From: Marchantia polymorpha subsp. ruderalis
Taxonomy: Eukaryota > Streptophyta > Marchantiopsida > Marchantiales > Marchantiaceae
Direction: 5' to 3'
Assembly: GCA_037833965.1 (NCBI GenBank)
Contig: AP031351.1
Location: 18,116,501 to 18,180,500, forward strand
DNA: 64,000 nucleotides
Position 1 is the stretch's first letter. Every line of letters begins with the position of its first letter. A program made the translations under genes and the position numbers. This document shows, in pieces, positions 17,601 to 27,570 of this stretch. Below the pieces are notes generated by a model that was not told the DNA's origin, did no database searches, and worked only from the letters and a program-made list of their open reading frames with translations.

Positions 17601-18224
17601 CTCCTATTCACTCATCCCAACCCAACTCGATGTAACCTCTGGTGATCGCGTGCGTGCTGAGCACCAGCTGCAAGCTTGAAGCTGTCGGCGAAGTGTACTC
17701 TATTGGCCCAGATTTTGAGGCAAACTTGCCACGGCTGCACGTACATGGCCTGGTTATATATTATCCAGTTTTGAAATTGATCTTAGTAGAGACATTATAG
17801 TTGGATTAGAAATGAATGATGTAGTAGCTCGTGTTGAGTATCATATTGACTCTATCCATGTCTATTTCATTTCAATCAGGTTAGCTTCTAGTCATATATT
17901 GATAATTTTCATCCTCGCCAGGTTTAATTTTTGATCAAGTCCAAGATAATATTTCTTGGAAACGTATCATCATCTTCATCCAAGAGTTGATGTGCACATT
18001 GACTCCTTATTGATTCATCAATATGTTCACAATCATCTTGAAATAAATAATCATATTAAAGTTGACTTTCAATAACATACTTGTTATAGCAATGTCACAA
18101 TTATACATACTCATGTACCTCTATTCCCCATCCAGCCATTTCATGTAGATAGGTTACACTTACCCTATAAACACTTCTTCCATGTGAAACCTCCATTATA
18201 CTTTTTACCCAAGGTAGTTATGAC
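17601..18224. other. Intergenic, no gene seen
   Basis: The stretch to the right of the palindrome cluster becomes AT-rich from about 17,760. No coding frame or RNA gene was recognised. Confidence 0.5.
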
Positions 18225-18640
18225 CTTACTATCATTTCTTGTGAGACATACATATAACCAAGCTAGGATTGTCTTTATCCTAGTCAACAAATCTTACCAA
18301 TACTATCTCCTCCATTTGAAAAACCATCCTAGCGGTACTAAAAATGTGGTACTTAAAATACCACATGAGGTGAGATGTGCATAAAATTCTAAAACCAAGT
18401 TAGGTTTGTTCCAATCGTAGTCAACAACAAAGCCCATCAAAATGGTCTGCTCCATATGAAAAATACAGACTTCCATGTTCTAAACATCCCACATCATGTG
18501 AGATCTGCACAATTTCTTCATCCAAGCTAGGTTTGTATGAATCTAGTCAACAACAAAGCATACCAACGCTCTTTCCTCTATGTGATAAATCCTTCCATGT
18601 CCTAGTAAACATACCACATCACTATATGTATTCATGTCAT
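18225..18640. repeat. Three-copy degenerate tandem repeat, period about 127-137 bp
   Basis: A block with CCAAGCTAGGTTTGT, then TAGTCAACAA, then a CTCCATNTGAAAAA-like stretch and a CCACATNATGTGAGAT stretch recurs three times. CCAAG lies at 18,258, 18,395 and 18,522. The copies differ by many substitutions, so the duplication is old. No coding function is evident. Confidence 0.75.
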
Positions 18641-19367
18641 AAAATATTAAAACACCTTTCAACAAATAACAAGTTGTCTAGACACATTTACATATGAGGA
18701 TGATGAATCAATCAAGCCAAGAAAGAATTTGCATTGTTGCAAATATAGTAGATTGTGCATGTCAAAAACATATGATGCATCTTAGAGCTAAGATCCATGA
18801 GCGTGTTTGAGGAATAAAAAAAATCATGTTTGACACTTTTGACTCATCATTATAGACTGTAGATCTCTAGTCCAATCCGCGGACAATGAACAATTCTAAA
18901 GGTATAATTTCTATCGTATGTTGTAATAGCAATGCAAAGAACGACCTTCTCCATCGTCACCGCCCTTAAAATACTAAATGATATTGTATTCATGTCCCTA
19001 CTAGAATAGGTTTATAACGAGGAATAACAAAAAATGTTTTCTCAAAGTGTCACAGAATCAGACAATGGAAGAGAGAGTACCTCTTGTGAAGAGACATGTT
19101 TATAGAACCTCTAGAAGATCTCCAAAGATATCTGAGTTAGAGACATTCTTACAATTACAAAGTAATCTAACCCAGATGGATAGCTAGAAGTGAGACAATT
19201 TCAACGGATAGCTGAACGTGACATAATGCCGAATCATGTCTAATGTTGAATCCATTGTAAGTGTGTACGCCACTTATGCAAATTCTGCTTAGGTAGTGGG
19301 CCATTGGAAGAAGTTTGTCATATAATACAATAGGAGGCACGATCTGAGTTTGGGCTAAAAGCGTTGC
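18641..19367. other. AT-rich intergenic, no gene seen
   Basis: The sequence between the tandem repeat and the tRNA gene holds no recognisable gene. The frames here are short and lack motifs. Confidence 0.5.
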
Positions 19368-19371
19368 AAAA
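19368..19371 (-). terminator. RNA polymerase III terminator of tRNA-Ser
   Basis: On the minus strand a TTTT run begins two bases after the tRNA discriminator base, which is the normal Pol III stop signal. Confidence 0.75.
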
Positions 19372-19373
19372 GA

Positions 19374-19455
19374 CGCGGACGGCAGGATTCGAACCTGCGC
19401 GGGCATAGCCCAATTGATTTCGAGTCAATCCCGTTAACCACTCCGGCACGTCCGC
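19374..19455 (-). tRNA. tRNA-Ser (anticodon CGA)
   Basis: The minus strand folds into a complete class II tRNA. The 7-bp acceptor stem pairs GCGGACG with CGTCCGC, followed by discriminator G, as expected for serine. The D-arm contains TGGTTAACGG (A box). The anticodon stem ATTGA/TCAAT holds loop CTCGAAA with anticodon CGA. A long variable arm of paired GGGC/GCCC follows, then a T-arm GCAGG-TTCGAAT-CCTGC (B box GGTTCGAATCC). There is no intron. It decodes UCG serine codons. The structure is fully paired, so it is probably a working gene. Confidence 0.96.
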
Positions 19456-21425
19456 TTGTGCTCCACGAAGATAAATTTAAACATATAATCTAGATAATGA
19501 TTACATGAGCGCAAAGGGGAAAATATCTGGTATATTAGCAAAGAGTCACATTGATTTTCCCATGTTAAAAAATTAAAATTTTGATGCTACGAAAATTATC
19601 CAAGTAACTAAAATGAACAGTGTGATGTGGCCGGTATTTTCATCATATACAAATTTCTGAATTTCTGATTACACACAAGTTTGAAGAATTTCGCATAAGC
19701 TTCTAATTTATTTTCAAGATAATAAGTTACTCATTAAACACAGTATGAATTAAGATTATAGTCATCCCTTGGATAAGACAGTGAGAATGAATAGTGGACG
19801 AAAATCATTCTTGAGTGAATTTTGTAAAAGTAATGTTTTAAGCTGATAACTGGACTACTCGTGAAAAATACATGTTGTGCAAGCATTATATTTTGGTTGA
19901 AAAATAAATTAAACATATTTATCCCCAAAAATATTGCATCAGATAATTATTGTGCTGTTGAATGAAATGACTGAAATAGAAAAGTTAACTCAACATTTTG
20001 GATAAAGTGATCATGGAATTGATAATTAATCCTACTAATCCAGTTGAAACATCTTAGAATATGAGGTGGATATACAATTTTTTTATCCCTTGTGCCGGAC
20101 ATAAACACATATGTGAATAATGAATCACTAACATTTCTGTTGGGTATAGCCAGATCTTTGAAAAATCAAACATTTTATCTTCCCAACGTTCCGAGATTTG
20201 ATCTGATCACTCTGAACCTTCCCTTTGTCTCGTAAAAATGGTGTGTTCCGTCTGAGTTGCCATCATTCCATGCGTAGCACAGGGGTTCCTTCCAGTTCTC
20301 AGCTTGGTTTCTTGACCGTGAGGAAAATAATCATACTGAGAAATCTAGCGCCAAAAATGAAAGGATGAAATTTGTGTATCTTGAAAAGGCCATTGCCAAG
20401 CTTGTTGTTGTTGCTGGAGCTCACAAAGCTTGACTGCGATCTGCAAGCATAGTCTACCCGTTGACCACGAGGAGTGGTGGAAGCAGTCTTCTTGTAGACC
20501 TAGCCTTGAGAAATCGGACCAAGGTACAGCATCGCGTCCACGGTTCCCAAACATTGGACATGATTGAGCGACCGGATGCATGTTTCCGTCTCCACTGCTG
20601 TTCACAACTCCGGCGTCATATGAACGAAAACAGTATGCAGAAGACTCGAACCCAAAGTAGGCCTTCTGTCGAAGCCCTGACGACTAAACGAAACGAGTTA
20701 CGAATTTGAGCACATCGCTCTGAACACGACAAGACGGATGAAAGATTGAACCCGGCGAAACTGCCGAAACGACCACGCATAGAATCTATCGCACATCTAG
20801 ACCGAGATGGAGAATGTCGAGCACTGCACTCGAGTATGCGTCAATTACATCACTGTCAGCTGCACATGGGGAGTGACAACGTTGGAGCGAGTGTGGCCCA
20901 TACACGCACATACAAAAGAGGGAGGACGCAGATTTACAGAAACTGCAAAGGAGACAAGGTCATCATCAATCGATCGATCCGTGAAAGAAGTCCTGAAATA
21001 CATAAGCTGAGCCTGGAGACGTGATCCGCAACGCAACGACAAGAGGTGTCTGTTAATGGGCTGCATTACTGACTGGAATGAAAGAATTGGGAACGTCCGC
21101 AGGGACTCCCGGGAGGCCGCGGGACAAAGAAACGGCTCTACAAAATGAATGGCGCCAATCTATCTGAGCCGGCGCGAGGCCGAATGCGGCTCGAGCCGGC
21201 GTCCGCCGTGCGTGCAGGCCTGAGCGCGGGGGCTGGGTTCATCAAGATGCTCGTACACTGGAGCTGAGACTGATGTGGTAGAAGTCCTGAACAGGGGATC
21301 CGGCTGACGACGCCGCCGCTCGGATCCACGGGGAAAGCGTAATCTACGATTCACATGTATGGGTACAAATTCAAAGAAAACAAGGCGGATCCGCGACGAG
21401 GAGAAGAGCCCCAGGCCGATCGGGA
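19456..21425. other. Intergenic; includes ADF 3' UTR at the right end
   Basis: 19,456-20,200 is AT-rich with nothing recognised. 20,300-21,420 has normal composition and several overlapping frames of up to 92 codons without motifs. The last few hundred bases should be the 3' UTR of the ADF gene. Confidence 0.5.
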
Positions 21426-21845
21426 TTAGTTCACGCGCTCCTTGATAACCTGGAGGTCCATTTCCGTGGGGTCGGTGGCCTGCAGCTCGTAGTGCACGCC
21501 GTCGAGCTCCCGCCTGAACCTGTCCTTGGAGCTGGCGTACAGCATTTTGGCCTTGACTCGCGACGTGTCGGGGGACCAGGCGATGAAGAAGATCTTGCTC
21601 TTCTGGCAGTTGTCCTCCGTGACGAAGTCGAAGTCATAGACGCCGTATCGGCAGTCCTTCTCGGGCAGGCTGGATGCGAAAGCCTCGTAGCTCTCGTCGG
21701 GCCCCCCGGCCTTCTCCACGACGATCTGTTGCAATTTCTCGTCGATTTTGAAGATGATGAAACGGTGCGTTTTCTTCCTCTTCAGCTCCATGAACTTGAG
21801 CTTGCACTCGTCGCTGGCACTCATTCCCGAAGACGCGTTCGCCAT
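21426..21845 (-). CDS. ADF: Actin-depolymerising factor (ADF/cofilin)
   Basis: A single exon encodes 139 residues, the usual plant ADF length. ADF severs and depolymerises actin filaments in the cytoplasm and sets actin turnover in tip growth and trafficking. Seen: an N-terminal Ser-rich segment with serines at 5 and 6 where the regulatory phosphoserine lies, the DECK motif, a basic KRKKTHRFI stretch, [19 protein letters not shown], and the long actin-binding helix [19 protein letters not shown] followed by [11 protein letters not shown]. Most seed-plant ADF genes have an intron just after the ATG. Here Met runs straight into the protein, as I recall for the single moss ADF gene. The 5' flank is GC-rich and may hold a UTR intron. 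Confidence 0.97.
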   Translation of the reverse strand: MANASSGMSASDECKLKFMELKRKKTHRFIIFKIDEKLQQIVVEKAGGPDESYEAFASSLPEKDCRYGVYDFDFVTEDNCQKSKIFFIAWSPDTSRVKAKMLYASSKDRFRRELDGVHYELQATDPTEMDLQVIKERVN

Positions 21846-24338
21846 CGCGAAGAGCTTCTGTCACTCCCCGCAACGAAAATGATTCGACTTCTGGTCGCTC
21901 GAATCCGATCCGATCAGCTCGGCTCGGCAGGAGCGGTCTCGACAACGAACTATGGATGGATCTGTCCCGTGCGTACGCCGCTCCACCACGCCACGACCAA
22001 CTCTCCACTTCCTCCCTGAGAAAGCTGAATTCTGAGTCTTAAAAGAAACGCGAAGCTGGATTCGAGCAGCGAAGGGCACAAACCCACTCAAAGGAAGGAG
22101 AAGCGACCGAGGAAGCTACCGCGTAGATCTAAGCTGCAAGCACGACGTTGGTCTTTCGGAGACGGCAGAGGGAAGGAACGAGTCGGTCGGGGCCAGAGAG
22201 AGGGAGGCAGGGAAGGAGGCAGGGAGATTCAATTGTGATGTTGAGACGGAGATCTGGTCATGCGATGCTTCCAACCGCAAGCCATCGGTCCCTTTGTCTT
22301 GGAACTCCTGCACACTGTGAGCTTGCGCAGAGTCAGGAGCAGCAGGAGGATGACGAGGGCCTACTTTGGCCAGCCCTTGATCAGAGACTTGAAGATGGCA
22401 AAGACGGCAGGAGACAGCAATTTGGTGCTGGAGGAACAGATTACGCCGAGCTGACGCGCGCTTGATTGACTGATATGGCGCATGCCCTCCGCCTCCGCAC
22501 GCTCCAGATACAGGACCGTGCACACAGACCGAGAACAAGCCCTCGCTCGATCCCGGATTGTATAGTGCGCCTCAGGTCGGGTCAGGTCGGGTCAGGGTCA
22601 GGGTCCCCAACGAACTACGACGCAGTTTGGTGCGCGTTGACAGCTTCAAGCCATCGCTTGACCCTTTCTCCTGGCTTCGCAACGGTTGCCCGGTCTCACC
22701 TCCACAGACTTCTCCGGCCTGGACTCACGTCAACGCACTGTAACGTCGCCTGCACCTGCGCGACAGAGTGCGAGCAGAACAAGCCTAAATTTATCAAAAC
22801 TCGTTGTTCCGCGCTTGCTTACATGATCATCATGGACATGGACGAGGTCACGTGGACTAAGAACACGTCATTTAATTCTCTTCTTTGCCCCATTGCTCCT
22901 ACAGTTTCTTCCTCGGCCATCGAAATGAGTAGTCTCGATGAACCATGTTCGGAGCTCGAAATGAATCTGAAAGAGGCACGACGTTGTCCGTGATATTACG
23001 GCAGTCGGTCCAAGGCGTTTACTTGTCTGTTGGTCCACTGAATTCACAATTCTGCCAAGAAAATTGCTTCTTTCTCCTCTTCTTGAAGATGGATTGCACA
23101 TGTTGTGAACGCGTGTGATGGACTGCGAGCCACAAGCGTCGCAAGTTGCCTTAGACCGATGGATGGACTCGACCATTGCGTCGTCTGCGAAATCAAATCC
23201 TTGCTCCTCTTGTAAAAATTGGAAGACAACACGAGGCGAAAACTCCTAGGATGTAGATGGATAAAATCTTCTCGGCGATGGCTCTTGGTTTTGAAAGAAG
23301 ACTCTCTCGCCGGCTGGACTGGAAGCTGTAACATCGTTGGTGTCCAAGTCCACAGCCTGGAGCGCCCATAAGTGATTGACGGTACTTGTGGTTTCTGGAC
23401 ATGCTGGTCTGGTCTAGCCTGGGGCCCTGGGCCCTGGGCACTGGAAACTTACACTGTTGTTTCTTCGTGAACTATATAATGGTTATGTTATCGGCAAGTA
23501 ATGAACGGAAGGTGTTTATGAGTCCTGCTCACTGGGATGGAATGTGGTAGTGGACAGAAGCAAGGAGATTTTTCCCCCTCGGAGAACCCTCTCCCCGATG
23601 GAGTGGTTCAGTCTTTCTGTTGTGCGGGAGATATCCTTCTTTTTCCCTACACACAGACATTGTCTCCTGAACAAACTTACGGTAATTTAGAGATTCCTTT
23701 CTTGCCCTGCCACAATTGAGATGTGCGGACGTCGCTCTTCACGCCTACATGTAGGAGCTCACGATATGTATGTGTAGCCAATTCCGGCTCAACATGTTAC
23801 AGTGACCATTTGGTACTGTATTCATGGTCCATGATGTCGCATTGATGTTGCTCCGGAGTTCCGTCTTACGCTCGGATTCCGAGACTCCTGCAATACTCAC
23901 GCTCCACCACTAACCCTCGCTCCTTCATAGATGCTCGTCCTCGTGTGATGCTAAGAAGTACATAGACACATGTGTTTCTCTACCTGAGTCAATCTGTAAT
24001 TATGCTGACACTCTTTACTTTGCTCGTCTATATGTGGCACCATGAGCTTGACTGGTGAGATAAATGAAAATATATTTCGAGCGCTGCTCAGGGAAAGAAA
24101 TCTCAATCCCTCTCGTTCGCGCCTGTGAAACCGTCCGGTGCAGAAATCCATCAGAGATTTCGCCTCTACTCGTTGCTCGTTTCGGCTGATATCTAGACAG
24201 AGTACGACCACCGAGCGCCTACTTACTCATCTGCACTACTTTTAATGGTTGTGCAAGAACTCAATTGACGATGCGGACTGGAAGTAGGGAACTTCTGTCT
24301 GAGACGTTTCATCGAGCACCAAGAATAAGGGAACAAAG
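21846..24338. other. ADF 5' flank and intergenic DNA
   Basis: 21,846-22,600 is GC-rich and probably carries the ADF promoter and 5' UTR. It includes a short tandem run of GTCAGGTCGG-type units at about 22,573-22,604. 22,700-24,330 shows only overlapping short frames on both strands with no motif I recognise. Confidence 0.45.
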
Positions 24339-25319
24339 GTGAACCGACCTAGACTTCCTCGAAAGGGTTCTATCTCTAACCTTCGTCAACAGATGCTAGA
24401 CAGCATTACAGTGCTTTCAGCGATCTTTACGACTGCGTCTCGGATCGACAAGTTGCATACAAAGAATTCGTTGCTTGACCGCCGTTGTCAAAGCATTGAC
24501 AGGACAGTCAGTAAGTCCACTGTGAGTATGCATGAGGCTGGAAGCTACAAACAAAAGCACCTGAACATGCCACGAGTGGAGTGGAGTAGCGACGTTGCTT
24601 TCGTGACATATGACCGTGCAGTGCACTCCCACTCGATCGAAGATCCCCTAATTCCAAATCGTTTGCCGACTGTTTGTCGAAAAGTGGAACCTGGACGACA
24701 CCAACCGGCATCTGCGAGTACACGATGTACACTTTGTCCACTGCTGGAAACAAACAAGAGTCGAGCAGCAAACCAAGCTCGCCATACATGGAGAAGAAGA
24801 ATGTCTGCATCTAAAAAGAACGATGCAAAGCTTTTTTCCCAGGGCCCTGCCACGCTCGCGGTCCTTCCTTCTCATTCATACGGGACCCCGAAAGCGCCCT
24901 GCCACGGCCGCTTCCCAAAGGCGGATAGACCTCTTGCCTCAGCATATGTCCGTCGGTGGTTGGAACACTCAAACTCGACTGCCCGAGCGTGCAGGTGCAA
25001 ATTGGGGAGCGCTGGGGTCGATCTTTTCGTTGCCCAAGAGACAACAAGATGGGCACTGTGGTCCGCCGTCGTGGAAAAGGAGATTTTTAGGGCCAGAGGG
25101 GCATCGAATCGAGCTCCTTATCCAAATTTTGAGCGTTCTTGGAAATGCCCACTCTCTCGAACCACTAGTTTACTTTTCCCCATACTTCCACGTCAGATGC
25201 ATCCTCTCCCAGTTGCTCCCGCTCGACGAAGCGTGCACACGTGTTGCTCCCGAGCCGCTGGAAAGTTGGACCCCGGACACATCCTTGGAGCTGTGCGACA
25301 CTTGGAGCGATACCGCTAG
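24339..25319 (+). CDS. Uncharacterised 326-codon open frame
   Basis: This uninterrupted ATG-to-TAG frame encodes a basic product rich in Arg, Ser, Pro and Ala, with no signal peptide, membrane segment or domain that I recognise. Another plus-strand frame (24,823-25,380, 185 codons) and several minus-strand frames overlap it, so stops are simply rare here. A frame of this length is somewhat unusual by chance at this base composition. The residue mix, however, looks more like translated non-coding DNA than a conserved protein. Read it as hypothetical. Confidence 0.2.
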   Translation: MNRPRLPRKGSISNLRQQMLDSITVLSAIFTTASRIDKLHTKNSLLDRRCQSIDRTVSKSTVSMHEAGSYKQKHLNMPRVEWSSDVAFVTYDRAVHSHSIEDPLIPNRLPTVCRKVEPGRHQPASASTRCTLCPLLETNKSRAANQARHTWRRRMSASKKNDAKLFSQGPATLAVLPSHSYGTPKAPCHGRFPKADRPLASAYVRRWLEHSNSTARACRCKLGSAGVDLFVAQETTRWALWSAVVEKEIFRARGASNRAPYPNFERSWKCPLSRTTSLLFPILPRQMHPLPVAPARRSVHTCCSRAAGKLDPGHILGAVRHLERYR

Positions 25320-25446
25320 TAGGACGAAACGAGACGGCTCGTTTACAAGACAACATTATCCAAATATCGGTGCTCTCTAAACCAGCAATTTCTACATATA
25401 TGCAGTCACCGTCGTATGTGCAAGTTCCCGGCACTAACCGGTTGTT

Positions 25447-25662
25447 GTGGATCACACCTACTTCATTCTTCAGACATCTGGCGACACTTTATCCAATTTC
25501 CAAAATTCGAAACACCCATTCGCCTCAGAATTGTTGTTGTTCGGTCTGCAAGTTGCACAGCCTGAGATAATTGGCGACTGTCTCGATTCGAAATACCCAC
25601 ACGTCGCAGAGCACCCAGTCAGTCTGCAACTTGCAAACCCTGAGAAAATGGGAAGAGTTTGA
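25447..25662 (+). repeat. Codon-aligned two-copy repeat within a 71-codon frame
   Basis: The frame contains two successive copies of about 24 and 23 codons, roughly 25,518-25,589 and 25,590-25,658 with a short linker. Both follow the pattern SK-(H/Y)-P, then A/V-(S/A)-E, then LQ-(V/L)-A-(Q/N)-PE..G. At DNA level the copies share blocks such as ATTCGAAA, CTGCAA and CCTGAGA. Substitutions keep the frame, with one codon gained or lost. A TGA ends the frame just after copy two. No family was recognised. Confidence 0.55.
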
Positions 25663-26271
25663 TTCTTAATTTGCATCAATTATTATTCCAAGTGTGTGAC
25701 ACAATCCACATTCTGGTCTGACAATATTCTGAGCACCATCCAAGATCGATATGCATGGGATGGCTGAAATTATATCTGTCTTGCGCTTCGAAACGATGAA
25801 AGTGATAAGAAAATATTGAAAATTTCAAATTAGATGTCGCACAGCGACTGATGAATTTCACTGTACAGTATTTATGATTGATCGAATGTCAGCTAGTAAG
25901 TCTAAATCTTTCCGCATCAAAACAGAGGCAGTGATGGGTATGACAGATTATTCACCTGGCTCCAACTGATACTCAAAAGTATATGAAATGTGTTAGTTCT
26001 GTACTCTACGTTTAGGAGATGGAGGCATTTCGGTCTTGACTTTGTGTACAGGGAGATATTGAGGGTCTAATTGTCTCGAGCTGGAAACGCCATCGTGTAC
26101 AAACTTGAAAGTAACTATAGCGTGTATAACAACGTCGGTCAATGCGAGCCGACGCGTCTGCAAAATTCTACATCTAAACTACAAGAAATCTACTTCGTTG
26201 TGTACATCTACAAAACTGTTCCGATGAAATTTGTACATGATCATGACTGTACCCGACTTTTCGACGGATCA
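25663..26271. other. Intergenic, 3' flank of the LEA_2 gene
   Basis: No gene was recognised. The right part should be the 3' UTR of the minus-strand LEA_2-like gene. Confidence 0.5.
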
Positions 26272-27345
26272 CTAAACAACTGAGCAAACGGAACTCAATA
26301 TTACTCCTTCTGAGTGTCCAGGGATGTGGCTAGCGTCTCCAGGAGCAAACACTATATCGCATTTAACGTTGGTGTTGAACTCCTTGCGAACAATTCCATC
26401 AAACATGGAAAATTCGGACGTAACTGCCAATTCAAGTTCCAAGTTTACGCTTCCCCTCTCGCTTATCTGTTCTAGAAGTGCTGGAGCAGCGCCATAAAGA
26501 GGCACCATGGGACCCTGATTCATAAAGGATGCAACGTCGATGTTGATTGCGCGGCCAGACAACCTCGGCTGGACGAACTTCTCTCCCTGAGATAGGAATC
26601 ATACACAAGAGTTTTAAAAACATAACCCGAATCCTCGTTAATTGAGCTCAGCAGTCGCCGACCCATCCAAAGGTGCCAATAATTGGTAAGACTTCGATCT
26701 ACTCGAAACAGAAAATCCAAATTCGAACGGGCTTTGAAAGCTTTCGATTCTCACCTCGCCGTAGGCGATTAATCGCTCAAACGACAGCAAGCCAATGACT
26801 TCTTTCACAGTTGTCTCATAGAATATCGACGGATTGAAAAAGGCCACTTTCATCGTCGCATCCGCAAGAACGCCATATGTTGGAACTCCTGTTCGGTCAA
26901 TCATGTTTGAGACGGAAAATTCTCTGACCTCTAACCCCTGGAACAAATCCACAGACATTAACATATTTAGAAAAAGTTGCGAAAGACCAGTTTTATAGGC
27001 TGAATTCAAAACCCAGTATATATTACCCTCAATCAGCGAGATGTATCCTGCTAGATAATAATCAGGTGGAAAATTGCATAGATTCAAGACGACGCAAATT
27101 CTGTCAACTGAATTGCAGAGCAAGTAAAAAACTGTGAATCGACAAAATACCTGAAAGTTAACGATCGGCGCTTCAGGTTGGATGTAAATCACAAATGATA
27201 TTGTACTGATGAACGCCAGACAAACCGTGAGGATGGTGACGGCACAGGCAGCCCTCTTACACACGATTTCAAAGTCTTCGACAAAATCCCTATCGATACC
27301 TCTGGAAACGCGTCCAGGAAGAAGTGCTGAGGTCTCTTCGTCCAT
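26272..27345 (-). CDS. LEA_2 / NDR1-HIN1-like membrane protein
   Basis: Three exons, 27345-27151, 26937-26755 and 26586-26272, join in phase 0 at GT..AG sites and give 230 residues. A short charged cytosolic N-terminus (about 30 residues) precedes one hydrophobic span at about 34-55 (AVTILTVCLAFISTISFVIYI). A beta-rich domain follows, with the LEA_2/WHy pattern: EVREFSVSNM, then ATMKVAFFNPSIFYE, the YGE turn, and an LELELAVTSEF strand near the end. This layout is that of NDR1/HIN1-like proteins, plasma-membrane anchored and tied to stress or defence responses in flowering plants. The exact role here is unknown. The family call rests on topology and motif pattern, not on a named orthologue. 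Confidence 0.72.
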
Positions 27346-27563
27346 GATCCTATCCCACCTGCAAGCAAATTCTCTCGTTGTAAATAGCAGAAGCAAGGAG
27401 AGCTGCTGTAGTGTAAGACGTGTAGTACAACTCTACAATACCAAGAAACTGCCACCTGTCCAATGAAGTTCGTGGGAGAGTCGCGGATTTCTATTTGCAT
27501 GTTGTCGTCTAACCGATGAGTCACTACTGGACTCGACCAGAATTTTTGTTGGGTCAAGAAGGG

Positions 27564-27570
27564 TATAAAA
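27564..27570 (+). promoter_or_regulatory. TATA-like box without a clear gene
   Basis: GGGTATAAAAGGG is a strong plus-strand TATA context about 220 bp upstream of the divergent LEA_2 start codon. The first plus-strand ATG downstream (27,622) opens only a 28-codon frame with a hydrophobic end. It may drive a short or non-coding transcript, or be chance. Confidence 0.3.

Noticed and set aside
21492-22019. 175-codon plus-strand frame over the ADF gene
   Set aside because: Antisense to ADF, which is unmistakable on the minus strand.
26638-27396. Unspliced 252-aa reading of the LEA_2 gene
   Set aside because: It includes a 213-base insert flanked by GT..AG and lacks the C-terminal part of the domain. 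The three-exon model restores it and keeps phase.
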